Made by a program: the position numbers and the translations under genes
Part shown: positions 15,901 through 25,790 of the stretch, piece after piece
How the letters are laid out: every line of letters starts with the position of its first letter
Numbering within the stretch: the stretch's first letter is position 1
The notes under the pieces: model-generated
What the model was told of the DNA's origin: nothing
Seen by the model: the letters and a program-made list of their open reading frames with translations, nothing else
The model's database searches: none
Source: JAXGPP01 sp964436865
Lineage (GTDB): Bacteria > Planctomycetota > Planctomycetia > Pirellulales > Thermoguttaceae
DNA length: 40,703 nt
Reading direction: 5' to 3'
Assembly: GCA_964436865.1 (NCBI GenBank)
Contig: CAYTFK010000026.1
Coordinates: 1 to 40,703 of the forward strand

Positions 15901-16014
15901 ATACGTGGGTATGGTCATCGTGCCTTCCCACGCCTTCACGTCGTCCGCCTGAGTTGGAGTAATCAAAGACGCCATGAGAGCGGTAACCAGCAGTAGCAGT
16001 CGCACATGGTTCAT
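12985..16014 (-). CDS. Exported DUF5107 protein with C-terminal TPR repeats
   Basis: A 1009-aa protein starting at the ATG at 16014, whose first base is the last base of the upstream stop (TGATG), giving tight translational coupling. A signal peptide (LLLLVTALMASLITPTQA) is followed by a DUF5107 domain (about residues 25-330), rich in Trp and Asn and probably with a galactose-mutarotase-like beta-sandwich (LPELGGRLFSVLD, HPYYFWNCTAF). A short beta region comes next. From about residue 480 to the end there are at least eight tetratricopeptide-like helix pairs (for example HLHLGNLLANLGRLDEAAKHW). The family is linked to carbohydrate use, but no enzyme activity is established. Pairing with the Gfo/Idh/MocA gene suggests a shared glycan substrate in the cell envelope. 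Confidence 0.85.
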   Translation of the reverse strand: MNHVRLLLLVTALMASLITPTQADDVKAWEGTMTIPTYPWEDDVNPKFWAMEGPARLSTTVKGAITYPYTMQDHLSRTKVDRSYKALWLENEYLKVTCLPELGGRLFSVLDKTENKEMFHFNRVIKPSMIAMRGAFITGGVEWNPGPQVHTVTLVSPVDAVLGRNPDGSAFIEVNNIEKMFRTRWTVRVTLHPGRAYLDEQIRLSNPTDGVHPYYFWNCTAFPKRPGTRFIYPMTLGTDHNGREFFNWPVHEGKDLSWLKNYDAPASVFAVNCAFDFFGAYDVDADRGLVQVANHRVLPGKKAWTWGNSESGLVAQQNLGDEDVEYIEVQSGPLPTQSDYGMLAPRQQVAWQEWWYPVHGLGDGFEYATKDLAAQSRVVDGKTEVRLIATGDFPRSACTLVAEGHDPLAVPVHLSPGKPATIVYPGDGPVRVTVKAEGGATLAQFTTPLPIPKVSPPDPAKFVEKPDDQLSVEEKYLKGDKFDRGTNRLKARQYYEMALASDPGHVPSLRALAVLDIESGLYDQAAERLQKALDRYGDDGLAWYFLGVCRLREERFSEAADCGYQAAKHHGTRSLGLDLAGRGFMRLKQYGKALDAFRKAFRANPDDARARDHVLMALLAAGRRDEAREQARLAARRDPTAIVPQAILALENGPAMNRFRDWSRDGLGEREFEIIETAWYFAECGLFNEAAKILTETMVNPVPDEPPPLVLYHVAWLLSRQSDQEFSSGELLRKAGSRWQDFAFPSRPEEVAVFEFALKKNPKDAHAHLHLGNLLANLGRLDEAAKHWQQAADLEPKLAMAHRNLGLYLSTMKSAHDQAAEHYRRAIAARPSDQTLYRDLAEILIASQRRREAIQLLKEMPVEGQRRAEISIMLAQAYVDEQRYDDAIMLLESTPHFVNWEGQELPLVLFRKAHLTRGEQRFEKGDHAAALADFEAALTYPENIGVGRSHRPQEAHAEYWRGKALAALGRTDEARAAWQRGADGPRGSDDQNEHRELCRKALASLPGAP

Positions 16015-17432
16015 CAGACGATTTCCTTCACCTGAAACGGTTCTCGATAGTAACCGCGGACGATCTCGTTTGCCCGTCCATGATCCCGGAAGCACTCGTG
16101 CTCGGCATCGAGTTCGAGCCAGGGGCCGAGTGTGACCGTGTTCAGGTCAACTTCGTGGGCCGCGAGATGGGCGGCGAAGCGATCGTACATCTGCTCAAGC
16201 TCCGGAATCTCTCGGACTTGGGCCCGCTGTTGCTCCAGCGGCGCCGCCTGCCCGACGCGGAGCGAGATATTGCCGGCGTGGCAGACGGCGGTGGAGAGGT
16301 GCCCGACTTCGATTTCGGCGTTGAGGTCCTCGCGGCGGCCGCTGCGGACGGCCTGGACGAAGTTGACGAAGTGATCTTCGTTGCCGGAGAAGCGGGCGAC
16401 TTCTTTTCCGTCTCGATCCATCGCCAGGCCGCGGTACAGGCTCACCGAGCCCCCTTCACACTCGACGATTACGCCCACTCCCTCGCCGCGGAAATCGGGC
16501 ATGGCGGTGTCGTCTTTTGCCTTGCGAAGGTTGTGCACCTCGTAGAGCACCGGCGCGGCGGCGAAATCGTAGTAGATGATCTGCGTATTGGGGACGTCGC
16601 AGGCGTCGTCGAATACGAACCGGCCGCCGAGGCTCATCACCCGTCGCGGCCAGGTTTCGCCGAGACACCAGCGGGCGATGTCCATCTCGTGGACCCCCTG
16701 GTTGCACGACTCGCCGTCGCCCGTGTTCCACAGGAAGCTGCAGTCGTACTGCAAGCGGTCGCGATAGATCGGTTCTTTGCGGGCCGGGCCGCACCACAAC
16801 TCGTAATCGAGCGACGCCGGCAGTTCGAGGGGCGTGGCGCGCTTGCCGCAGGAACTCCGGCCCTTGTTGGCAAACGCGTAGACGCGCTCGATCTTGCCGA
16901 GGTTGCCGGCCTGAATCCAGGCTATGCCGTCGCGGATCGAGGTCTGTGACCGCCGCTGCGTGCCACACTGCACGATTCGGTTGTGCCGCCGGGCGGCATT
17001 GACCATCTGCCGGCCTTCCCAGATGTAGTGGGAGAGAGGCTTCTCGCAGTAGACGTGTTTGCCCGCCTCGCACGCCCAAATCGTGCTCAGGCCGTGCCAG
17101 TAGTTCTGAGTGGCATTGGCGACGCAGTCGATATCGGGCCGCTCCAGCAGTCTCCGGACGTCGGTATACTGCTCAACATCATGCCCATACTTGACCTTGA
17201 TCATTTCGGCCGTGCTACCGAGCCGGTCCTGATCGGGATCGCAGATCGCGACCACGCTGACGCCCGGTTGGCTCTGGAAGCCGGGCAGGTGCGCCCCAAC
17301 GCCCCGGCCGCCGAGTCCGACGAGGCCCACCCGGATCTCGTCGTTGGCGGCCAGCACGCGCGAATCGGCCACCATGGGGAGGCTCAGGGCTGCGGCGGAA
17401 GCCGCAAGGAAACGCCGGCGTGAAAACGACAT
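16014..17432 (-). CDS. Tat-exported Gfo/Idh/MocA family oxidoreductase
   Basis: A 472-aa NAD(P)-dependent sugar dehydrogenase-like protein with a twin-arginine signal (SRRRFLAASAAALS). The Rossmann motif GLGGRG is at 39-44, followed by AICDPD, and the catalytic-site signature CEKPLS has Glu130-Lys131-Pro132. The C-terminal GFO_IDH_MocA domain contains the WNTGDGESCNQGVHEMDIARW block (core GVHEMDIARW), which supplies the catalytic His/Asp region. These exported forms are abundant in planctomycetes; their substrates are sugars or sugar-like alcohols. The stop overlaps the start of the DUF5107-TPR gene by one base. No neighbour identifies the sugar. Confidence 0.92.
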   Translation of the reverse strand: MSFSRRRFLAASAAALSLPMVADSRVLAANDEIRVGLVGLGGRGVGAHLPGFQSQPGVSVVAICDPDQDRLGSTAEMIKVKYGHDVEQYTDVRRLLERPDIDCVANATQNYWHGLSTIWACEAGKHVYCEKPLSHYIWEGRQMVNAARRHNRIVQCGTQRRSQTSIRDGIAWIQAGNLGKIERVYAFANKGRSSCGKRATPLELPASLDYELWCGPARKEPIYRDRLQYDCSFLWNTGDGESCNQGVHEMDIARWCLGETWPRRVMSLGGRFVFDDACDVPNTQIIYYDFAAAPVLYEVHNLRKAKDDTAMPDFRGEGVGVIVECEGGSVSLYRGLAMDRDGKEVARFSGNEDHFVNFVQAVRSGRREDLNAEIEVGHLSTAVCHAGNISLRVGQAAPLEQQRAQVREIPELEQMYDRFAAHLAAHEVDLNTVTLGPWLELDAEHECFRDHGRANEIVRGYYREPFQVKEIV

Positions 17433-17541
17433 GGCACGGTCTCCAGGGAGTCAGACAGGCCCAATGTTCAGCCGATAGTGTGGCCCAGAGGGCGGGCGCG
17501 ACGCAAGAGCCTTGCCGGCAGCCGTCCCAAAGCGGGGGGAT

Positions 17542-18132
17542 TCAGAGTGCCGGGCGATCCACCGGAGCGGCGTGGGCCTCGGAGAGATCTTCCTCGAGCC
17601 AACGCTCCTTGCGGTGCCAGCCGACGTCGTGGAGCTTCGGCTGGGAGTGAAGCCAGCCGTCGATGCACTCCAGCAGCCTCCGCAGGGCGGGGCTATCCGG
17701 CGGCGAGAAGACATGCCCTGTCATTGCCAGATGGCGTCGTTCGGCGGCCTTGCGAGGAGTCCACTCGACGCTCGCCATCCAGCGACGGTCGATCCATTCG
17801 AGGATCAGGCAGAACCGGCTATCGTCGACGGCGCACTCCGCGGACTGCGCGTTTTCCACCGTACCGCGGTTTTCGACGCGGATCCCGGTGCGGGCCAGGC
17901 CATCGCACATCGCGTGGAACAACCGCACGCCGACCAGCGGCGAATCGGGGCGATCGTCGGCGAACCATTCGGTGTCGTCGCCCGAAAACACGGCGACCGT
18001 TCGCACTCCCGGCGGATCTTCCGAAATGACACCGCGCGGCGGCCGGACGATCAGCCGGAAGGCGACGACCACCGCCGCCATGGCCGCCAGGACGAGAAGT
18101 GTGGAAAGCCAGGGTTCCAAGCGAAGCCCCAA
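17542..18132 (-). CDS. Membrane-anchored protein of unknown function
   Basis: A 196-aa protein with one N-terminal transmembrane helix (about residues 8-26, STLLVLAAMAAVVVAFRLIV) and a soluble remainder. The soluble part has short strands (VRTVAVFSGDD, FCLILEWID, MASVEWTPR) and several Cys and Trp residues. I do not recognise a family. The orientation would place the soluble part in the periplasm or cytoplasm with equal likelihood by eye. It lies between the arginine decarboxylase gene and the Gfo/Idh/MocA gene on the same strand, 109 nt before the latter. The coding character (no stop, protein-like composition) is good, but the function is open. Confidence 0.6.
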   Translation of the reverse strand: MGLRLEPWLSTLLVLAAMAAVVVAFRLIVRPPRGVISEDPPGVRTVAVFSGDDTEWFADDRPDSPLVGVRLFHAMCDGLARTGIRVENRGTVENAQSAECAVDDSRFCLILEWIDRRWMASVEWTPRKAAERRHLAMTGHVFSPPDSPALRRLLECIDGWLHSQPKLHDVGWHRKERWLEEDLSEAHAAPVDRPAL

Positions 18133-18297
18133 TGATCAAGGGGGAAATGCCGAATGACGAGATCAGAATGACGTAAGAACGCCAAAGCCGGAATGACCGA
18201 ACACCCGGTCGTTGGTCATTGGGGCTTGGTCATTGGGACATGGTGACCGCTGCCACGTCCTTCGGGCTTCGTTCGCCATTCGTCATTCGTCATTCAA
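18127..18297. repeat. Intergenic cluster of AATGAC(C/G)AA repeats in inverted arrangement
   Basis: The space between the arginine decarboxylase gene and the membrane-anchored protein gene is filled by short related words. On the left arm are CCCCAATGATCAAG (18127-18140), CCGAATGACGA and GGAATGACCGA. On the right arm are the complements GTTGGTCATTGGGG (18211-18224), CTTGGTCATTGGG and CCATTCGTCATTCGTCATTC (about 18277-18296). Left and right can pair into a long imperfect hairpin. I see no gene in it. It looks like a dispersed repeat element. Confidence 0.6.
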
Positions 18298-18327
18298 GAG
18301 GCGCTCAGTACTCCAGTACGCGTGGCC

Positions 18328-20256
<1,929 letters not shown>

Positions 20257-20414
20257 CGTCGGCCCTCGGTTTTCTCATCAGAAGCGACGGCACGGGTCCG
20301 CCCCTCGACCCGCGCATGCGGTTATCTTAACGTCTGTGCTGCCAGCGAAAAGGGCAAACACCACCGGGCAACCAGTACGTCGTCCGAGCGGGAAATGTTC
20401 ACCTTGTCGACAGG

Positions 20415-20443
20415 ATTTGTTGCTTGCGCCGCAGGCGACAAAT
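20415..20443 (-). terminator. Hairpin downstream of the MATE gene
   Basis: ATTTGTTGCTTGCG and CGCAGGCGACAAAT are complementary over 14 bases apart from two G-U pairs, giving a compact hairpin 34 nt after the MATE stop. No T-tract follows on the minus strand, so the terminator role is tentative. The rest of the 20257-20476 spacer shows nothing else certain. Confidence 0.35.
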
Positions 20444-20476
20444 ACCACCCGCCGTAGAACAGTTCGCCATGGCCAC

Positions 20477-21871
20477 TCACACGTCGATCCGCCTCCAGCC
20501 GCCGTGCCAGAAACGGTAGAGCACCAGCGTCGCACGCACCGCCAGATCGGCGACCATCGCATACCATGCGCCTTGGATGCCCAGGCCCCAGCCGCTCAGG
20601 GTCCAGTTCGTGCCGGCAATCGAAAGCGTGTCAAAGCACAACCAGTAGGCGACCGGCAGCCGCACGCCGAGGAATCCGACAATCGTGAACGCCAGCGGCC
20701 AGCGCGTGTCGCCGGCGCCACGCAGCGCTCCGGACAGGATCATGTTCAGAGCCAGAGCCGGCATCGCGACGGCGATCGTCTGCAGCAGAGGCGCCGCGGC
20801 CAGCGCGATTTGCGCCTGTCGGTCGCCGACCAGCAGCATTGCCAGTTGCGGCGCGGCGAAGAAAAACGCCATTGCGGCCATCATCATCAGCCCGCCGCCG
20901 ACCAGCAAGGCCGTGACTACGCTGCGACTGGCCCGGTGATGGTCGCGGGCGCCCAGATACTGGCCAGCCAGTGTCGCCGCCGCCACCTGGAATGCCGCGC
21001 CCGGGAGGTAAGCGAGCGATTCCACGCGGATCGCCACGCCGTGCGCCGCCGCTGCCAGGTCGCCCAACTGGTTGATCAGCGCCACAAACCAGAGCTGACA
21101 GCCGATGATCGAAAGCATGTCGGCTCCGCCCGGCACACCGATCCACAACAGGCGGCGAATAAACGGCAAATCGGGCCGCATCCGGCGCCAGTTGAGGTGC
21201 AGGCCCGATCGGCCGCGGATCAGGAGTCCTGCCGCCAGCAGCCCACCGCAGCAGTAGCCCAAGGAGGTGCCGATCGCCAAACCTTCCCAGCCCAGCCGCG
21301 GCAGTGGCCCGATTCCCAGCACGAGGCTCCAGCTCACCACAATATTGACCGTGTTGACAGCGACCATGATCAACAGGCCGGCGATCATATCGCCTGCGCC
21401 GCGGAGGCAGGCAATGCCAACCGCCTCCATCATGATCAGCGGAAGGGCCGGCAGAATGCAGTAGATGTACCGTACGGCTAGCGCAGCGGAAGTCCCCTCC
21501 AGATTCACGAGTCCTACCGCATCACGAGCCAGCCATCCGGCTGCGACCGTGGCGAATGCGGCCAGCGCGGCGCCAAGGATAAAGGCCTGATCAACTGTCC
21601 GCCGCGCCGACACCCGATCACCCGCGCCAACGAACCGGGCAACCATCGCGGTGGCGCCAATCGCGATCACCGCGAAAACCCCCTGCGCGAGCCAGAGGAG
21701 ATAGGCCATCAAATTCATCGCCGCCAGATGCGGTTCCTCCAGGTACCGCCCGGCAATCACCGTGTCGGAGAAACCGACCAGCATCGCCAGAAGCTGCTCG
21801 GCGAGCACGGGTAGAGCCAACTGAAGCGTCCGCCGCAATGTTCCGTGGCTCTCAGTCAAACGAACTATCAC
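20477..21871 (-). CDS. MATE family multidrug/metabolite exporter
   Basis: I choose the GTG at 21871, which gives 464 aa, the normal MATE length. The ATG at 22111 would add 80 residues of low-complexity sequence and run through two palindromes, so it is unlikely. The start remains uncertain (no clear RBS; TTG at 21859 is possible). About twelve hydrophobic helices in two homologous halves are evident, with the conserved starts LALPVLAEQLLAMLVGFSDTVIAGR (core: FSDTVIAG) and LLWIGVPGGADML. The RGAGDMIAG and RGAGDTRWP loops are family landmarks. It would export cationic drugs or metabolites with Na+ or H+. It is monocistronic, upstream of the arginine decarboxylase gene and in the same direction. 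Confidence 0.88.
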   Translation of the reverse strand: MIVRLTESHGTLRRTLQLALPVLAEQLLAMLVGFSDTVIAGRYLEEPHLAAMNLMAYLLWLAQGVFAVIAIGATAMVARFVGAGDRVSARRTVDQAFILGAALAAFATVAAGWLARDAVGLVNLEGTSAALAVRYIYCILPALPLIMMEAVGIACLRGAGDMIAGLLIMVAVNTVNIVVSWSLVLGIGPLPRLGWEGLAIGTSLGYCCGGLLAAGLLIRGRSGLHLNWRRMRPDLPFIRRLLWIGVPGGADMLSIIGCQLWFVALINQLGDLAAAAHGVAIRVESLAYLPGAAFQVAAATLAGQYLGARDHHRASRSVVTALLVGGGLMMMAAMAFFFAAPQLAMLLVGDRQAQIALAAAPLLQTIAVAMPALALNMILSGALRGAGDTRWPLAFTIVGFLGVRLPVAYWLCFDTLSIAGTNWTLSGWGLGIQGAWYAMVADLAVRATLVLYRFWHGGWRRIDV

Positions 21872-22039
21872 AAACGGCGGGCGATATGGAAGGCGGGGAT
21901 GGAAAACGGTGCGGTGCGATGCTCCGATTGTACTGTTCCACGCCCAGCAGGGCGGCACACTCAACGATGCAGCAGATCCGCCGAAAGAGAGCCCGATGTC
22001 GGCGCAGTGAGGCAAGTGGAGCAGGAAACGAGTGTTGCG

Positions 22040-22074
22040 TTTTGCTACAAGTGTTCGATTTTGCTGTAGCAAAA
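22040..22074. promoter_or_regulatory. TTTTGCTACA inverted repeat upstream of the MATE gene
   Basis: Perfect 10-bp arms are separated by 15 nt, about two helical turns centre to centre, as for a dimeric repressor. It lies 170-200 nt upstream of the MATE start. The arm also forms the T-tract of the neighbouring terminator, so this may be fortuitous. Confidence 0.35.
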
Positions 22075-22125
22075 TAAAACAGGCGAGCTGGGGCCTGCCT
22101 CGGGCATTCAATCCCCAGCTCGCCT
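22068..22125 (-). terminator. Rho-independent terminator, minus strand
   Basis: The 13-bp perfect stem AGGCGAGCTGGGG/CCCCAGCTCGCCT (22081-22093 and 22113-22125) is followed on the minus strand by GTTTTATTTTGC. It would end transcripts arriving from the ABC transporter side before they reach the MATE gene. Confidence 0.65.
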
Positions 22126-22426
22126 TGTTTACTCGGAAGTCGTCACTTCTGAGTGGTCGGGAAGCCGTCTTCTCTGTTCCAGTCGGGGGGAATTTGCCTC
22201 TTCCAGTCCGACTTTGGCCTCTCGAACGTTCCTGTATATACCTCTTCGTTTGCCGGCCCCAGTCAAATTGCCTCTTCTCTGTACCCCCCGGCGGCTCGAG
22301 AAAGAGCCGCCGGGGATTCTCTGGGGGGGTGACTGCTCTGCATTTGCAGAAGCGATGACTGCTTTATGCAAACAGTGTGCCAATGACAGACCCCGAAGGG
22401 AAGTCTGACGGGCGGCGATCGCGGGA

Positions 22427-24433
22427 TCACGCGCTGGCGCGGAGATCCTCGAACTGGATCTCGTGGAGCCGTCGATAGACGTCGCAACGCGACAGCAGCT
22501 CGCTATGCGATCCGACGTCGTCGATCCGCCCGTCGCGCATCACGACAACCCGATCCGCCAGCGCCAGCACGCCGAGCCGGTGCGTGATCACAATCGTGGT
22601 GCGACCCCGCTTGAAGCGTTCCAGCACTCGCTGGATGAGCTGCTCGCTCTCCAGATCGATCTGGCTGGTCGCCTCGTCGAGGATCAGGATCGCCGGGTCG
22701 CGCAGAATGGCTCGGGCCAGTACGATCCGCTGCCGCTGGCCGCCGGAGAGTTGGGCTCCCATTGGCCCGACGAATGTCTCGTAGCCGTCGCCGAGCTCCG
22801 ATTCGATGAATCGATGGGCGTGGGCCTGCTTCGCGGCTTCGAAGACCTGTTCTTTGGTGGCCCGCGGCGAGCCGTAGCGGATATTGTCGAACACCGTGTC
22901 GTCGAACAGCACTGCTTCCTGCGTAACCAGGCCGATCTGGCCGCGAAGCTCCTGCAATCGGATTTCAGAGAGCGGTACGCCGTCGAGGCGGATGGTTCCC
23001 TCGTCGGGGTCGGCGAACCGAGGGATGAGGTTCGCCAGCGTGCTCTTGCCGCAGCCGTTAGGACCCACAATGGCGACGGTCTCGCCAAACTCGATCCGCA
23101 AGCTGACGTCCTTAAGTACAGGCCGGCCCGACAGGTACGAGAATGTCACATGGTCGAATACCAGATCGCGATGGTGGCGGCCGATGGGCGGAGCGCCCAC
23201 CGGATCGCGAACTGTCGGCTCGCGGTCCAGTAGGGAGTACACTCGGTCGGCGGCGGCAGCGGCCCGTTGCAGCCGAGTGAAGACGTCGGACATCTTTCGG
23301 GCCGGGTCAGCAGCCCCTGCCAGCAATCCGTAAAACAGCAGCAGCGACGCCAGACTCAGCGGGCGGGAGCTCATGCGCACCCCCCACAAGTGGGTATCGT
23401 TATCGAGCACCAGGGCTGCCCCGGCCACCAGCGCCAGAGAGATCATGACCATCCCCATGATCTCAGTGAGCGGATGAATGAGCGAGTCATAGCGCGCAAT
23501 CTTCATCGACTTGCGGTAGTAGGCCTTGCCGATATCGTGGAATCGCTTCCTCTCATGGCGTTCCATGGTGAACGCCTTGACGATCTTGATCCCACGAAAG
23601 GTTTCTTCCAGGGCGCTGTAGAGTTGCGACATCTCTTCCATTGCCCGGCGATTGGCCCGCTTGAGCATCCGGCCAAGCCAACGAATGGCCAGCCCCGCCA
23701 CCGGGACGATGATCAGCGACAGCAGCAGGAGCTGCCAGCAGATCAGACCCGCGCCCACCAGACAGCAGATGGCCTTGAGCGGTTCGCGGATCAGGCGGCC
23801 GAAGAGAATGCTCACGCCATCGTTGATATTGCGCATATCGTTGGTGAAACGGGCCACCAGATCGCTTGTTCCCTCGCTGGTGAACGTCGCGAGGTCCATC
23901 CGCAACGTGCGCCGATAGAAGACCTTGCGCAGCTCGAATGTCACCAGCTCCGCTTGCCGGGAGACGAGGATCGTGTGCGCTACCAGAAACGCGCTCTTGA
24001 CCACCGTTCCCACCATCAACAGCCCGATCAAGATCACGAGGGTCTGGAGCGGATCGGAGGGCAGATAGCGATCGACATAGGGTTTGGCCCACCGGTAACC
24101 GGCCAGCGCCCACTGCTCGGCCTGGCGACTGTCGGCAAGATCCTGGATCTCGCCTTCGATCTCCCGGCGACGGCCCTGATCGACCTGGCGGAGTTCGCCG
24201 CGGAGTTGCCCCACCTGGGAATCGATCGCGGCGATTCGCTCCTCGGCCTCGGCAATCTGCAGCTCGACCGCCTCCTGAAGGTTCTTCGCCTTGAAGGCCA
24301 GTTGGGCAAACGGATAGATCGCGCCAAAATTGGCGCCCCAGAGGACGCCGACCGCCAATGCACAGACGATCGAGGCGGCAAGCGTCCACTTGTACCGCAG
24401 TGCCAATCGCAAGACCCTGCCGAAATTCCTCAT
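22427..24433 (-). CDS. ABC exporter, fused membrane and ATPase domains (MsbA/lipid-exporter type)
   Basis: A 668-aa half-transporter starting at the ATG at 24433, just before the first membrane helix; the longer frame to 24541 is unlikely. The six-helix membrane domain (about residues 1-400) is interrupted after helix 1 by a charged coiled coil of about 60 residues (LQEAVELQIAEAEERIAAIDSQ and following), which should face the periplasm. The ATPase has Walker A GPNGCGKST (about 452-462), Q-loop VTQEAVLF, signature LSGGQRQRI (about 561), Walker B ILILDEATS (about 581) and the switch His in VITHRLG. All catalytic residues are intact. It would act as a homodimer moving lipids, peptides or drugs outward. 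No partner gene adjoins. Confidence 0.9.
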   Translation of the reverse strand: MRNFGRVLRLALRYKWTLAASIVCALAVGVLWGANFGAIYPFAQLAFKAKNLQEAVELQIAEAEERIAAIDSQVGQLRGELRQVDQGRRREIEGEIQDLADSRQAEQWALAGYRWAKPYVDRYLPSDPLQTLVILIGLLMVGTVVKSAFLVAHTILVSRQAELVTFELRKVFYRRTLRMDLATFTSEGTSDLVARFTNDMRNINDGVSILFGRLIREPLKAICCLVGAGLICWQLLLLSLIIVPVAGLAIRWLGRMLKRANRRAMEEMSQLYSALEETFRGIKIVKAFTMERHERKRFHDIGKAYYRKSMKIARYDSLIHPLTEIMGMVMISLALVAGAALVLDNDTHLWGVRMSSRPLSLASLLLFYGLLAGAADPARKMSDVFTRLQRAAAAADRVYSLLDREPTVRDPVGAPPIGRHHRDLVFDHVTFSYLSGRPVLKDVSLRIEFGETVAIVGPNGCGKSTLANLIPRFADPDEGTIRLDGVPLSEIRLQELRGQIGLVTQEAVLFDDTVFDNIRYGSPRATKEQVFEAAKQAHAHRFIESELGDGYETFVGPMGAQLSGGQRQRIVLARAILRDPAILILDEATSQIDLESEQLIQRVLERFKRGRTTIVITHRLGVLALADRVVVMRDGRIDDVGSHSELLSRCDVYRRLHEIQFEDLRASA

Positions 24434-24617
24434 CCTTGAGCCATTCTTGAAAGGCGGGCCAATGGGCGGAAAGCTGCCGCACGGCGCGTGCTCCCTCCGT
24501 GCGCCACCGGCAGTTGCCAGTTTTAGCAGATCAGGCGACAAGCTCCAAGATCACCCCAGCTTGCGCAGCCTGCCAGCCTGCCAGTTTTGGGGCGCCGGAT
24601 GCAAACGAGGGTCGACT

Positions 24618-24860
24618 TCATCGTCTGCCCCGTTTTCGGTAGTCGGCCAATGCCCGCAGGAGGCTGAGAAGAATCATCACGGCCATCGGCGCAGCGACTG
24701 CCATTACAAAGAAGAACCCCGGCGGCATTTGCCCGCCATCGTCTCGGAGCAACCCCGCCAGCGCCGACATGAGCACCGCTACCAGCGACGTGGCAAGCAG
24801 CATCGTCGCCAGGCCGAACTGGTACCATCGCCGAGGCGGTTGCGGTCGTGATTCAGGCAT
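24618..24860 (-). CDS. Small two-helix membrane protein
   Basis: An 80-aa protein read from the ATG at 24860 (an ATG at 24899 is also possible). The start PPRRWYQFGLATMLLATSLVAV is the short RWxQFxLxTMLL segment that opens many planctomycete membrane proteins. It is followed by a second hydrophobic stretch (FFFVMAVAAPMAVMILLSLL) and a basic tail. The function is unknown. It lies between the phosphatase gene (stop 24924) and the ABC exporter gene on the same strand, so it may be co-transcribed with them. Confidence 0.55.
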   Translation of the reverse strand: MPESRPQPPRRWYQFGLATMLLATSLVAVLMSALAGLLRDDGGQMPPGFFFVMAVAAPMAVMILLSLLRALADYRKRGRR

Positions 24861-24923
24861 GGTATCCAGGATCCGTTCAATGCCGCAACCGTCGACCATG
24901 CCCGGCGGTCAAGGGCGCTCCGT

Positions 24924-25790
24924 TCACTGATTGAGCCGCTTGATCCGCGCGACGACCTCTGCCTGGGCCAGCTTCTTTCCGACAGGCAGGATCGCATAAC
25001 ACGCCTTCTCACTGCAGCAATCGAGAATCACCTGGTTGGGGTTGGGCGTGCTGAAGCCTTCCGGGCACGGTTCGTGGCCGGTGACGATTACGCCGGCAGC
25101 CACCAGTGCCGCGAACGCCTTGGCGTTGGCCGCGCGATAGTCGCGTCCCCACACCAGGTCGAAGATCGCATCGCGTTCAAAGAACTCCGACGTATCGAGT
25201 GGCCGGGTAAAGATCGACTGGTCGAAACGCCGTGAATCGGCGCTCTCCGGAATGCTGTGGCAGATGAAGATGCCGGGCGGCAGTCGCACGGCGAGCGGGC
25301 AGCTACGAATGAACTCGGAGTAGGCCTCCCGGACCTTCTCCGTGGCCGGCCCGTACATCTGTTGCAGCCCTAGGCGGAACAGCAGATTGAGCATCTGCCG
25401 ATTCTTCTGGATCGGATAGTCGGTCAACTCGGAAAGCTCGTGGTTGCTGAGCAGGAAGTGAACGCGGCCGGGATACTGCACAATCATCCGCGTCACGTCC
25501 TCGAGCATGGCGTGCGACATGCACCCGCCATTGGGATACATGGGGCCGCCGTGGCAGACCTCCTGCAGCACCAGGTGGCGCCGCGGCTGTTCGTCGAGCG
25601 CGGCGATGCGGCGGATTGCATTGAAGTTCCGCCGGTGACCGTGAAGGTCCCCGGTGACCATGACCTCGTCGGCCAGCTCCTCGGAGAGCACCACGATATT
25701 GCCCTCGCGGCCGGGCGACTCGAGATTGAGGCGTGCGGCATCCCGGTAAGTTGCGATGACTTTTTCGATATATTCAATAGAGGCAACCAT
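24924..25790 (-). CDS. Divergent PPP-type metallophosphatase
   Basis: A 288-aa protein starting at the ATG at 25790 (a GTG four codons earlier is possible). It has the first metal motif GDLHGHRRNF (from residue 47), the LLSNHELSE motif (NHE, 117-119), CHS (177-179) and a late GHEPCPEG. These positions match the metal and phosphate ligands of PPP-family serine/threonine phosphatases and related metallophosphoesterases. The middle motif GDxxDRG is not present; in its place is LVLQEVCHGGPMYPNGG, with a His but no clear Asp pair. It may therefore use a modified metal site or act on another phosphoester. Divergent from the lipoprotein gene at 26085; the 294-nt spacer has no gene. Confidence 0.7.
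   Translation of the reverse strand: MVASIEYIEKVIATYRDAARLNLESPGREGNIVVLSEELADEVMVTGDLHGHRRNFNAIRRIAALDEQPRRHLVLQEVCHGGPMYPNGGCMSHAMLEDVTRMIVQYPGRVHFLLSNHELSELTDYPIQKNRQMLNLLFRLGLQQMYGPATEKVREAYSEFIRSCPLAVRLPPGIFICHSIPESADSRRFDQSIFTRPLDTSEFFERDAIFDLVWGRDYRAANAKAFAALVAAGVIVTGHEPCPEGFSTPNPNQVILDCCSEKACYAILPVGKKLAQAEVVARIKRLNQ

Larger units (their letters stand above)
21872..22426. other. 555-nt non-coding spacer with palindromes and CCTCTTC repeats
   Basis: I see no gene here. It holds a TTTTGCTACA/TGTAGCAAAA inverted repeat (22040-22049, 22065-22074), a 13-bp terminator stem (22081-22125), and three close copies of (T/A)xxCCTCTTC on the plus strand (22194-22203, 22240-22247, 22268-22277). It also has a perfect 12-bp stem CCCCGGCGGCTC/GAGCCGCCGGGG with a 6-nt loop (22286-22315). 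The stretch is less GC-rich and more pyrimidine-rich than its surroundings. It may encode a small RNA or be a decayed insertion. Confidence 0.5.
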
